The position numbers and the translations under genes were made by a program. This document shows positions 36,784 to 47,553 of a DNA stretch of 64,000 bases, in pieces. The notes under the pieces are model-generated. The model was not told where the DNA came from. It did not search any database and saw nothing but the letters and a program-made list of their open reading frames with translations. Numbering within the stretch: position 1 is the stretch's first letter; every line of letters starts with the position of its first letter. This DNA is from Paramoeba atlantica (lineage: Eukaryota > Discosea): assembly GCA_977017575.1 (NCBI GenBank), contig CDRNVI010000043.1, positions 186,001 through 250,000 on the forward strand, read 5' to 3'.

Positions 36784-37338
36784 CGCATTTTTTTCGTTAG
36801 AGGCCTCCTTTCTCAGCCCAGGGGCTTCCCACTTAAGGGGCCCGTTCCCACAACCAAGTGATCTCCCCGGCAACACGATTTCATTCGTGCGTCAAGAAGG
36901 CTGGGCTATGGGACCAGGGAGCTCTAGAACAAGTGCAGCAACTTGTGAGCCTAATTCGACATGAAATGATAGTGGGATTAAATTAGTTCATAGTAAAACT
37001 AAATTATACATTGCATGTACTGAAAACATAAAAAAGGAAAAATAACACGCGCATAGCTTATTATGCGATCTTAAAAGATTTTGTGTTTCAAAATATTTAC
37101 ATGGTCATAAACAAAAACCCAGTAAAAGCAAATTACCTGTAAATTTTAGATTCTCCATTTTCTTATTTTGTCGAATCATTCGACTCGAATGCTGACGGGG
37201 TTCCTACTCTCACTCTGTGCGTGGACCTTTGACGAGTTGGCTACGGATTTTCCGTAACTGGAGCAATAGAGATGAAAATACTGGTTCATTTTTTTAGTGT
37301 AGTCCATTCGCCTTCGCAGCTTCGTTTACTTGTCAATC

Positions 37339-39094
37339 TCAGATTATGATTGGGTCCATATGTGAGAGAGCGATTTCGATTCCTCCGGGCAACAGACCGT
37401 CTTTGACTCGGAATCCGAACTCTTCCCGCGTTAGGCCGTCTGCTGGATTCTCCTTAGATTTGAGATAAAAGATGCGAAACGATAGCCCAGTCTTTCTCCT
37501 TTCTTCGATGTCTAGGAGCTGCTGACAAATTGAATGTCGAACTGATGTGCGCTTTTGGAGTGCCCGCACAACGTCCATATTATCGCATCCTAGAATCACA
37601 TGGGGAGCAAGTTTCCACCCTGTGATTAAGGCGGCTTTTGCCGCAGAGAACTCAGCATCGTATATCTCCCGATACAAGTATTGGAATACTTTCTTGCAGC
37701 AAAATTTCTCCCGATTGACGGAGTACGCATAAACCAGTGTGGGTCGAAGATGCGTCCGAAAAAGCAAGAACGAGATGGGATATTGGAATTGGCGGTAATG
37801 CGCAACTTCTCTTGTTACTCAATATACGCACTACATGCATGCTCAAGAGCTTTAAGTCTTCGCTCTTCAATTTGTAAAAGCTTTCTTCGGATTGGTGCGA
37901 TATCTCTTTCGCGATCATTCGAACATCATAGACTGAAGCAAAGGAGGATTGGGTGACCATTGTATCCCACATGATCACACCTATCACCCTCTTTATGTCT
38001 CGCACGGTCGTAGGTGACACGGTTTCTAGTACTCTCCAACGAGCAATGTTAGATTCAGCGTGTTTCCAAAATAATTTGTCTATTTCCCAAGAGAACTCTA
38101 TTCCTAAAAATAGGGCTTGATCACATGGGCCGTCGATATATTTCCATTCGACGTTGCAACCCGTTGGCAGTCTCTTCATGCTTTTCATGAGTTGCGATCT
38201 TAACTGACTTAAAAAACCTTCGTTGCTAGATATGACCAACACATTGTCAATCCAAACAAATACTGCACCTTGTTTTGCTTTTGTCTTCTTATTTATCGCC
38301 CACGCGAATGCCGGAGGTGATTCAGATGTGTCTCGGACAGGTAACATCTCATGACCTGTAGGACAAGCCGCTAAAACAATTATCCATGCCAGACATTGGG
38401 CAAGATAAGGAGCCCAAGAGAACCCCATTGGGAGAACTCGCAACTCGAAAGTCTTGTCCTCGCATTTTATTGAGAATATGCGACCCAAGCCTGATGGGAT
38501 TCGTATTTGATGAAAGAAATGACGAATGTCCGCAATCAAGAATTTTCCACCTGGAAAGCATGATAAGATGTGTGTGACTTCTGCGAGAGCTGGAAAGTTT
38601 AGGCTAGGGGGAGTAGCGCATCTATCGTTTATAGGGGTGCCATCTACGATGCTCCGAGATGAAATTTCATCTTTTGGCACTTCAAAGTATCGGAAATAAA
38701 GGCGAGAATCATTACGAAAATCCTGAACTCTGCGCAGTACTTCATACGAACAAAGCTCAGCTAAGTGATCACGCCATTTTGCTTCAGAATGTACCCCAAG
38801 TTTCCCACGAAAGCCTTCGAATTCCGTGAAAAGACGAAATGAGTGTTCATCAGTGAGTATGGTAAGGCACTTTTTTCCCCACGTGTACGTGCTTCGAGAT
38901 GCAATAGCGCATAGAGTATCGATATGAAGACGACCTGCAACCGAAATGGGATCAAGGGCCCGTTGCTTTAGCGTACAGGACTTTTGGAGGACTGCACCAT
39001 ATGCCGTTCCATATGCTAGGTTGTCCGCGGGTTCGTTCACTAATACTATATTATATCCCAACGTCAAAAGACGAATAAACCTACGTTTATTCAT
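37339..39094 (-). mobile_element. RT/RNase H region of the YR retroelement
   Basis: The palm is recognisable in FPGGKFLIADIRHFFHQIRI and LPMGFSWAPYLAQCLAW, followed by a connection region and an RNase H segment starting LVLAFSDASSTHTGLCV. Treated as a fossil part of the element. Confidence 0.85.
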
Positions 39095-39438
39095 TAGTAA
39101 TCAAATGGCGGAATGCATAGCTGTGCGCCACATAAGAAATAATCGTTGTACAAGACAAACTTGTACAAGACACGTATGATATCACGTAGAGATTTAGCAC
39201 ATTATTGGAGGAAGGTCTCATAGTTGTAACACTCGATTTGTAACGACTCTCTTTTTTATAGCTTCCAACTTCTTTCACTTAACGTTTCGACTTGAAAACC
39301 AAACTTTTAGTATCTTTAATTTAGTGAAACAAGTCTCCAAGGAACTAGTTTACATGGAACTAACTATATTATGAACTGATTACGCAGAACTAAGGTAGGA
39401 GAAAATCACGCGAGTGGCTTTTTGTTTCTTTCCGTTCT

Positions 39439-40320
39439 CTAATCATGCACTTGAGAATGCGGTGCTAAGTAGTGCTTCTGTCTCACCTGTCTCGACATGC
39501 CCGACAGTGCACTGGACATCATGTCAGCGACGTTTTCTACTATGGCCCCAGTACCACCATGTCTCAGAGTGTGAGTTCCATCAAAAGTCACTCCAGATGG
39601 CCATCCCAGTTCGGTGGATGCTCTTTTTACAAGTTTACTCGTGGATCTTTTCTTGTACGCCGGAAACGCAAGGTCTCCATGTGTTACGTCACGCAGGGCA
39701 TTTCGCACTTCTTCGGTTGCAACATGAGTAAGAGGTTTGCACCTTTGCTTATCAGTTGAGTAACTCTTTGTTTTATCGTGGCGGATGAGAAGATGAGACC
39801 AAGAGCCTTCTACACGCAAATCCCCGCCACGTATCTTCTCCACTTCACAGGATCGAAGAGCAGCGTAGTATTGCACGCGAAAAGCTCTTGCGAGCTGCGG
39901 CCCGTTAGCACGGGGTGTGACCCACCGTACAAGTTCGTGTAACATATTTTCTGATACATAGCCTCTGGGACATTTTTCTTGTCTATGCTGCTCTGCCTCA
40001 ACGGCAGCCCCGTCCACTGCCCGAAGTATGAGGCGGTCGCCTGCCCAGGGGCGTTCACCTGCTTCGAGGTCAAAGCTTTGACATTCCTGATAGAAGAGCA
40101 AGGCACTGCGGTAACCTTGAAAAGTCGATTTGGCGCATCCAACCGATGCGTGATGCCACAAAAAACATCCGAACGCTTCTTTCGTTATTTTTTCGAATCC
40201 TCGGTTCTTGCAAAACTTTCGTAAAGCAGCAAATCGGGCCTCGTACATCCTTCGCGTTCCGGGTGCAATCGACTTTAATGCCAGAGCTGCCAGATACCCT
40301 TCGCAAGAATCTTTCTGCAT
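39439..40320 (-). mobile_element. Tyrosine recombinase ORF of the YR retroelement
   Basis: 293 codons: an N-terminal SAM-like core-binding domain (SIAPGTRRMYEARFAALRKF) and a catalytic domain with the Arg of AALRSCEVE, the H-xx-R of HTLRHGG and a C-terminal KHYLAP Tyr. Bases 40321-40915 between this and the gag-like ORF hold no recognised gene. Confidence 0.85.
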
Positions 40321-40915
40321 CTAAAAGTATGCAAAAATACTCAATGTGTGTGATTACATGGTTTATTTACATATACCGTATGCAATCTCATATCTTCAAC
40401 GGAATGGCCAGTTTAATATATTTAACTTTCCATGTGTAAAATAGCGGATGAAATAACAGACTGCTTTGTTGTAGACACACTTATTCATTCAGTTCATTAT
40501 GTCTTATGGTTTCCCCGATTTTCAAGGAGAAACTGCACCATATTATGACTTACTTTTAATCTGGATGCCACCCATTTGACCCTTTTTGGTATTCCAACAA
40601 ATTGTGCTTAATGATTAGGCACCTACGTACTAGATACACTGTATGTTAATCTGATAGGAATAATTATCACACTTTCCCTCACTATACATGTATTACTTAA
40701 CGTCTAAGTAATGTGCAAAGCCCATTTTCTTTACACAATGTCTATGCTGTATAAAGGCGTCTGTTGTGTGTGAGTGTCACTCGTTGTATGACAAATACGC
40801 ACAATCCTAATGATCTGCACAAGCAAATAATAATATTCGTGCTCTATGTTCAGCCCAAACATGAATCTGATTAAGAAAAACTAAAACATACATCTATTGC
40901 CCCCAAGATCGGCAA

Positions 40916-41959
40916 TTACGGCCCCTTTTCATGTTTATTCTTTCGATCGTTCATTTCCCGAGAAATCTTTTCTGGCCGTTCTTGGCCTTTGACGAAACCT
41001 TCTCGATTAGAACGATAAGATCGAGGGGCATACAAATTTACTGGTCGCGGGCGGTTGAAATAACGCACATCCGGCCCAAATGTTCTTCTGTTGTTTTGGA
41101 CCATGCCTCCCCGTCCATAGCCTGAAGTACTATTTTGGAAGGATTTCGCCTTCAAAAGAGTCTCCGGTATAGTTACGGAGTCGGTCTCTGGGAGCAATCC
41201 GACGTTCTTGCGGCAAAGAAGAAGAGATTCCTCTTTCTTTACGTCGTCAAAATCGGCGCTGAACACAAGAAAATGAGCAGCGAGTTCTAGAAGGAAATGG
41301 TTAGCTGCTATTGATACCGCCTTGTTTTCTTGTGCCGCCTTGGGGGATACACCTTTTCCTGCTTGCGTAAGCATCTCCTTGAAGAAAATAGCGTAGCGGG
41401 TTAGAAGAAAGCTTTCGGCCCATTTTTGAAACTTCGGGTTGTGCACTGCCTCCCACAGTTGCTCTCCAAGGTGAGGACGATTCTCCGTGCCTGTCCATAC
41501 GGTAAGTTGCCCGTCCTCCTTTTCTCCTTCCCGTGCTTTCATTTTCTTTGGCTCCTTCGGGGGGTCCAGCATGAGGGAAACCAAAATTCCTCGATGTTCT
41601 TCGTTTCCAATCAAATTCTCGAATCCGGAGACGTCCTGTGTTCGGCGGACACCCAAAAGTTTGGCTGTAAAACTTGCTTTTTCACTGAGGGTTTCTCCCC
41701 TTAATACCTTTTCAACGAAATCCATGATTGCACTTGCGCATTCGTCTTCGCTGATTTCCGCCATAAATTTGACAAGGAGATTCACATCGACTGCGCGCTC
41801 AAAACGTAGAGAAATTTTTATGCTCGTTTTCGTCGAGCATGCCTGGTCGACTACGCTATCGACGTTTGCGTCAAAGTGGTGAGTGTGGCCGACTATAGGA
41901 ACTGAGCGGCTTTGTGAAGCTTGGGGTGAGGTAGCTACGGAGGGTCGTTTCTTCGGCAT
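40916..41959 (-). mobile_element. Gag-like ORF of the YR retroelement
   Basis: 347 codons. The acidic and helical middle and the basic, Arg/Tyr/Asn-rich end (RPRPVNLYAPRSYRSNREGF) fit a nucleic-acid-binding gag-like protein. There is no zinc knuckle. Assignment is by position and composition. Confidence 0.6.
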
Positions 41960-42260
41960 AAGAAATAAAATTTAGAGCAAGTTCCTACGCATGTTTTAAT
42001 AGATTAGATACGGTTGTGACTTATCCTGGTCATCTTTGCTCTCTCATTCTATATTCACCCTTTCTGTATTTCCACCCTCACGCTCGCCAGAATATGGATA
42101 CTTGCTGACTGCTTTATGTCAGCATATTCCTGTTTCTCTCTGTTTTCTCTCTCGCTCTTTTTCCTTACTACTTCAAGCAATCGGCGAAACTAATGTATTC
42201 ATCTATACATACGCCTTCTGTATTTTTTTTTCTGCTTTCTATTCTTTCGTCTTTCTTTTT

Positions 42261-42373
42261 TTTTTCCAATGGCTGATCTCAGTGCCAGGCAAGCCAAGGC
42301 GTGTTTACTACGCCCGAGATAATGGGGAGTTGCTATGTCCCTGGGCCGATTACTGACCAGGGATTGGCAACAC
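42261..42373 (-). repeat. Right inverted terminal repeat of the YR retroelement
   Basis: Exact inverse of 36668-36783, ending GGGATTGGCAACAC at the outer side. Confidence 0.9.
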
Positions 42374-42425
42374 CCTCATTATCACAGGCTTCATAAGCAC
42401 CTTGATACCGGGACCAAGCCCAGTG
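42374..42425 (+). repeat. Left arm bracketing the 78-bp satellite
   Basis: CATTATCACAGGCTTCATAA, then CACCTTGATACCGGGACCAA. The inverse is at 43868-43922. The YR retroelement abuts this arm directly. Bases 42426-42825 between arm and satellite hold no gene. Confidence 0.7.
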
Positions 42426-42825
42426 ACAGGCATGCCCATTGGCACCGCAGATCAGTTCCCTCCTCCCCTTCTTGTCATCATTCTAGGTTTTCAAACGTGA
42501 GACAAAACTCTAAGGGGCGTGGAATCTGTTGAGCATCTTTTATTAGATACTTCACACAGATGCGTAGCCGTAAAGGCATTGCATTCGAAATCCGTGGAAT
42601 AATGAACGCAGTGCAAAACTGACCCGACTGCGCAAGTCGTATAAGGTGCGTCACACTGACGAATCCATTTTGTTTTTCTTTCTATCCATTTTTTTTTCTT
42701 TACTTCCAGTACCCTGGAAAGCAACACAGACAGCAGTGGTACTGTGTGATGATCAGCAATATTTGCTTACAATAATCATTAAATTTACGACTACGAGAAG
42801 CCAATCCTCAATGATCACTCGAAGT

Positions 42826-43490
42826 GAAGTGCCAACCGTCAGTCCCGAAGGACTTCGAGGCAAAGTATAACCACCAACCGTCAGTTCCGAAGAACCCCGA
42901 GGTGAAGTGCCAACCGTCAGTCCCGAAGGACCTCGAGGCAAAGTATAACCACCAACCGTCAATTCCGAAGAACCTCGAGGTGAAGTGCCAACCGTCAGTC
43001 CCGAAGGACCTCGAGGCGAAGTATAACCACCAACCGTCAATTCCGAAGAACCTCGAGGTGAAGTGCCAACCGTCAGTCCCGAAGGACCTCGAGGCAAAGT
43101 ATAACCACCAACGGTCAGTTCCGAAGAACCTCGAGGTGAAGTGCCAACCGTCAGTCCCGAAGGACCTCGAGGCAAAGTAAAACCACCAACCGTCAGTTCC
43201 GAAGAACCTCGAGGTGAAGTGCCAACCGTCAGTCCCGAAGGACCTCGAGGCAAAGTAAAACCACCAACCGTCAGTTCCGAAGAACCTCGAGGTGAAGTGC
43301 CAACCGTCAGTGCCGAAGGACCTCGAGGCAAAGTAAAACCACCAACCGTCAGTTCCGAAGAACCTCGAGGTGAAGTGCCAACCGTCAGTCCCGAAGGACC
43401 TCGAGGCAAAGTGTAACCACCAACCGTCAGTTCCGAAGAACCTCAAGGTGAAGTGCCAACCGTCAGTCCCGAAAGACCTCGAGGCAAATA
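42826..43490. repeat. 78-bp minisatellite
   Basis: About 8.5 head-to-tail copies of a 78-bp unit made of two related halves: GCCAACCGTCAGTCCCGAAG plus GACCTCGAGGCAAA, and CACCAACCGTCAGTTCCGAA plus GAACCTCGAGGTGAA. The length is a multiple of three and stops are absent, so frames on both strands stay open (for example PRGPSGLTVGTS on the minus strand). This openness is a property of the repeat and does not show coding. A TAA/ATT microsatellite follows at 43488-43515. Confidence 0.9.
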
Positions 43491-43867
43491 ATAAATTGTT
43501 ATTATAATAATAATAATCGTCGACCGTGAGTCACAAATTTCCTCGAAGTAGTTCATTTTGGCGCCGAACGGTATGTTTTCCCCGGTCAGGGCCAAAACGA
43601 ACCGGAATAAAATCACTAATTTAGTGCCAGGCTCGGTTCCACATAGCATGTCAACATGTAAATAAAATTTATATCCTATCTTTGGGTCGGAACCAAGGAT
43701 TATAGTGTGTATATTCAACAAACCTGTATGTTCAAACAAATCAGTATGTTCAACAAACCTGTATGTTTAACAAACGAAGAGATGGACAAATATATTAAAA
43801 AAAAAAGTCGTACCTTATCGTACAATAAAACTCTTCACCCTCACACTTCGTCTTGTTAAGAAGACGA

Positions 43868-43922
43868 CGCCGGGCTTGGGACCGGTATCAAGCGTGTTTA
43901 TGAAGCCTGTGATAATGATAGT
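43868..43922 (-). repeat. Right arm bracketing the 78-bp satellite
   Basis: Inverse of 42374-42425 with a few changes (GGGCTTGGGACCGGTATCAA, then GCCTGTGATAATGATAG). The pair makes a 1.5-kb inverted-repeat structure around the satellite. Between satellite and arm, 43706-43785 carries about four copies of an 18-bp word, TGTATGTTCAACAAACC. Confidence 0.7.
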
Positions 43923-44171
43923 TTTAAGAAAAAAAACGCACCTTTTGGACCACTCGAGGCACCCCTTCTTCGAAAGCAATTTGAAAACTCGAATTTCCCA
44001 CATACATGCTTTTTTCAACTGGAAGCGTGTGATACGCAAGACCGTAGAGGAAGGAGGAGGCGAAAGGTAAGAAGCAGAAGGCAGAGCCGGTTAATGACGG
44101 GTTATACTGCGCCCAATTATTTTTATTTTGCACAAAGTTGTACGCGAAGAAGTTTATATTATAAACTATTT

Positions 44172-44926
44172 TATATACACCCATGGACAGAAGTGTGCCC
44201 CCGGCCTGGCAAATGTGAATTTTTTTTACCCGTTTTTTCTCATTTTTGCAGCATTCGAGAGATCTCGTTCCCCTAGCGAAGAGCTTTGCCGCCTTTGCTT
44301 CATAGGGACCCCCTGGTACCCCCTGTTTCCAAAAAACATGGTTTTATTGCCCGTTTTTTGGAACACAGTCAATTTCTCTAGTATATTATCTTTTTTTCTA
44401 CCTGTTTTTTCTTCATGAGGACCCTGCCTCGTATAAATCATAACGAAACATCGTTTTGTCGATTTCGGAGCGAACAGAGATAGTCAAACAGCATAAATCC
44501 ACACAACTTTGTAGTTTTAAGCCACACAACTATGTAACCCTGACAAAGGCCACAGGAAAGGCGTTTAATGCTCTAAAACGTGCCCCACATAGATAGAAGG
44601 TGTTGAATTCCATCAAATCTGTTCCTAAACGTATGCAAATAGTTATTCAGACCAATGGGGAGCATTGCGGATATTGATACTTCTTCCTTTTTTCTCATTT
44701 TCTCATTGAAAGGGTGATTTTTTTTCTAGATGTCTAATGCACCATTTTTTGTTTTTGGTCTACTTCGGGGTCACCACCAGAGCACCAGGGGGTCCCTATG
44801 AAAAAAAGGCGGCAAAGCTCTTCGCTAGGGGAACGAGATCGCTCGAATGCTGCAAAAATGAGAAAAAACGGATAAAAAAATGGCATTTGCCAGACCGGGG
44901 GCACACTTCTGTCCATGGGTGTATAT
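44172..44926. mobile_element. Long-TIR element, 755 bp
   Basis: Arms of about 148 bp, 44172-44321 and 44779-44926, are inverses: outer ends TATACACCCATGGACAGAAG / CTTCTGTCCATGGGTGTATA, inner ends GGACCCCCTGG / CCAGGGGGTCC. The interior (44322-44778) has no ORF of note. Probably a non-autonomous DNA transposon with a TA-type target; no family assigned. Confidence 0.75.
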
Positions 44927-45198
44927 TATATTTCCTCCTTTCTCGTCTTTGTTGTCTATGAAGCCGAAAGAAGTGGAGAAATGCATTGCCCTGTATAAAC
45001 TTTGGTTCAAAAGAACCACGTGGAAGGAACGTCTGCAATCATTACTCCTCTGTCCAAAAATTCGGGCAGTGCCTGCCGAATATAAATGAAAAGGAAAATG
45101 AAAGTGAATTGTTTTATCATGCACTTATAGTGCAGAGATTTACTCACCATGTCCTTATCCCGCATACGACGGGTGGATCATGTGAGGTTTCGTCCTCG

Positions 45199-45385
45199 CC
45201 GGAGGTGTGCGGGTGCGGAGAGCTGGCGTCCCAGGTGCAGAGAGCTCGGTTGTCATGTGCAGGTGCAGAGAGCCGGATGCGTAATCCCCATATTACAGTT
45301 TCGGGGGCAATCCGGGTGCAGAGAGCTGCGACAGAGCCGAGGTGCGGAGAGCTGGGCGACCGCCAGGTGCAGAGAACCGAGTCTC
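45199..45385 (+). repeat. Interspersed 12-mer GGTGCAGAGAGC
   Basis: At least six copies of GGTGCRGAGAGC at irregular 20-55 bp steps (45208, 45233, 45261, 45317, 45342, 45367 approximately). Spacing is not periodic, so it is a dispersed motif cluster rather than a satellite. No gene is assigned here. Confidence 0.6.
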
Positions 45386-45585
45386 GTCGGCGGAGGACAC
45401 GTCTAGTGGTCCTCAAGGGAGGCCACCGTGACGCATGGCCCTCTCGGAGAGGAAAAAGACAAGTCGAAAAAAGCCGAGAGGGGGAAGCACACTCACTCCA
45501 GGGGAGTGAGTCGGGGAGGGGTGAAGGGGTGAAAGCGCGTCCCCTGCTTCAGCGACATGAGGGACAGTTCCGACTTTAGTGCCGG

Positions 45586-45630
45586 CCGGCAACGGGCATA
45601 AAAATACAGTAAGAGCATGCCCGTTGCCGG
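45586..45630. repeat. Strong GC hairpin
   Basis: CCGGCAACGGGCAT and ATGCCCGTTGCCGG are exact inverses, a 14-bp perfect stem around a 17-base loop. It could be an element end or a structured RNA; the context gives no decision. Confidence 0.8.
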
Positions 45631-45715
45631 GGAAAGAAAGGATTAACTAAGGAAAAAGTACCAAGGTACAGAAACTGTATCTTTCGAAAAAGAGGAACAA
45701 TGTGAGCAATATATT

Positions 45716-46035
45716 TACTATCCCCCTTATTTAATAGGGCTACGTGTCACCCGCCCTTTAATAGGGCTATTTTGTCTGGAAGGCCAAAAATTATTTCTGG
45801 GAAAGTGCCAATAAGTTGTCGAATGCGCCGCGAAGCGGCGTATTTTCTTTTCCGCATCTACCCCAACAACCAAAAGTGTATCAAAAGGGAGTAGGACCCT
45901 GTTTCACAACGATAAAAAAAGCACCGCGAAGCGGCGCCGATTTTTTTTCCATATTATTTTCCATCTCCACCCCCCCCCACTTTATTTGGGCTTTTTGCCC
46001 AAAATCGGAGTCCTATTAAATAGGGGGGGATAGTA
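45716..46035. mobile_element. Poly-C MITE, TATTTAATAGG family
   Basis: TA-bounded. Left TACTATCCCCCTTATTTAAT then AGG; right inverse TACTATCCCCCCCTATTTAA then TAGG. The word CCTTTAATAGGGC is repeated in the left end. Two GCGCCGCGAAGCGGCGC-type hairpins lie at 45826-45842 and 45930-45947. Confidence 0.8.
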
Positions 46036-47553
46036 TATGAAAGAGGCAGAAGAAACAGCAACGGAGGCAGAAGACACAGAGTCATGAAACTTGATCCAAA
46101 GTTTCATGAATATGTGAAGGAATGTGTGAAGTGAGGGGTGGTTTAAGGAGTGTGAATTAAGATGTATGTTGAAGACGGAGTCAAATTTTATTATTTTCAT
46201 AATTATTTGTGACAGAAGTGGAGTCCTAAGGAGGATTTGTGCTCGAAAATCTGGCATAAAAGAAAATTTTGTGATAAAAGATGAAGTTGTGTCTGAAAAA
46301 TGCATGAGCACGTTTTTCTATATACAGTATTGTATTTTTTAGGAATGGGCGCAACATAACCCGTCTGTAGCCGTTAATTCGATAGAGCGGTCTTTCTGTG
46401 GTAAGGTACGGTACTCACATACACCGTACACATGTATGTGCATGAGGACAAAGAGCGGACTGTGATATTGAATGCGTGATGTGTCCACAGCGACGACACT
46501 TGAGATGGAGATAGTGACCCATGCTATCCTTCATGCGTGGATCATTTCCTTCGTGCTTTTGTCTCCAACGAGCGCACACAGGATCATCCGGTGAGCAAAT
46601 TGCGTCCTACCAACAGGTCTGTACACTGGAACTATTTTAAATCGTAAATAATTTAGGAGGGAAGAACCTGTGTGTCTCCGAGTGGCTGAAGTCTTTGCTG
46701 GAGACTGGGGAACGTAATGTTGTTGCACAGCCGCCTTTCTCCCAATGCGTTGTACGCCGCTCGGCGTTCTCTGCAGGACTGCAACTCACCAGTCTCGGGT
46801 GTAATGTCCCGAGAGGAACTTTCCTCGTTTGTGGGAAGTGATGTGCCCCACCGTTTTCGGGAGCGAAGCACAATAGAATAAGGTTTGGTTGAATAAGAAA
46901 ATTAGATTTTCTCTAATAGATACCAAATTTCTCAAATAGAACTAAATAAATGATTTCAAGAGACATGATTCCATTCTACATACGTTTCCATTGTCACATA
47001 ATGTTTTCATTATCACTGGTTAACCATTAATTCATTGGTTAATTAATTAATTGACTATTAGGGTATGATTATCGTACCACTATTGCAGTATTGAAACATT
47101 CTCTCAATAGTACTCCATGTAACTAAACGTGCCGCATTGATGACCACTCTTTCCAACAGAAAATATCAATTTAAGCTCTTTTTTCGCGATCAGTTTAAAA
47201 TATAGTTTAAAATATTTAGAAGAATATCAAATAGAAAGAAGATAAATGATGAATCAGATTGGGGCAAGATATTTTAAGATTTTTCATTTCGCAAGACTTT
47301 TTTGTACTAACCTCTTATGAGAATATAAATACTTATGATGATGGAAATTTCAAACTTCGACTAAACAGGGAATTGTCGACTCTTAAATTATGGAGGATAT
47401 TACTGTAACCAATTAAAACATTTACAAAACAAATACTAATGCTAAACTCTACAAAAATTATATGCTGGGAAACATAGATTGTATTAGACAACAAAACTGT
47501 AGACTTCAATGGTTCGAATTTTAGAAAGAATACATGGGCACTTGTGTTTTCCG
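46036..47553. other. Gene-free stretch
   Basis: About 1.5 kb without a supported gene. The minus-strand frames between 46531 and 46873 lack ATG starts and show no known motif. The sequence is AT-rich toward 47550 and probably includes the 3' region of the next gene. Confidence 0.5.

Larger units (their letters stand above)
36668..42373 (-). mobile_element. Tyrosine-recombinase retroelement, VIPER-like gene order
   Basis: A 5.7-kb element bounded by inverted terminal repeats of about 110 bp that look identical. On its coding (minus) strand it carries, in order, a gag-like ORF (40916-41959, with a basic Arg/Gly-rich tail), a tyrosine recombinase (39439-40320, with AALRSCEVE, THTLRHGG and a final Tyr box) and an RT/RNase H region (37339-39094). 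Tyrosine recombinase and no integrase places it with DIRS-type elements. The order gag, YR, RT/RNase H is that of VIPER rather than DIRS-1. It looks near-whole, with about one apparent break, and the matching ends suggest it is young. Family assignment below YR-retroelement is inference. Confidence 0.85.

Noticed and set aside
42753-43446. Long ORFs of 91-218 codons in several frames
   Set aside because: They arise because the 78-bp unit is a multiple of three without stops; frames on both strands are equally open.
43560-43575. TGGCGCCGAAC resembling a retroviral-type primer binding site
   Set aside because: No terminal repeat, polypurine tract or coding remnant lies at the right distance; the match is short.
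46531-46873. Minus-strand ORFs of 65-78 codons
   Set aside because: They begin at GTG or TTG codons, overlap in different frames and show no known motif.
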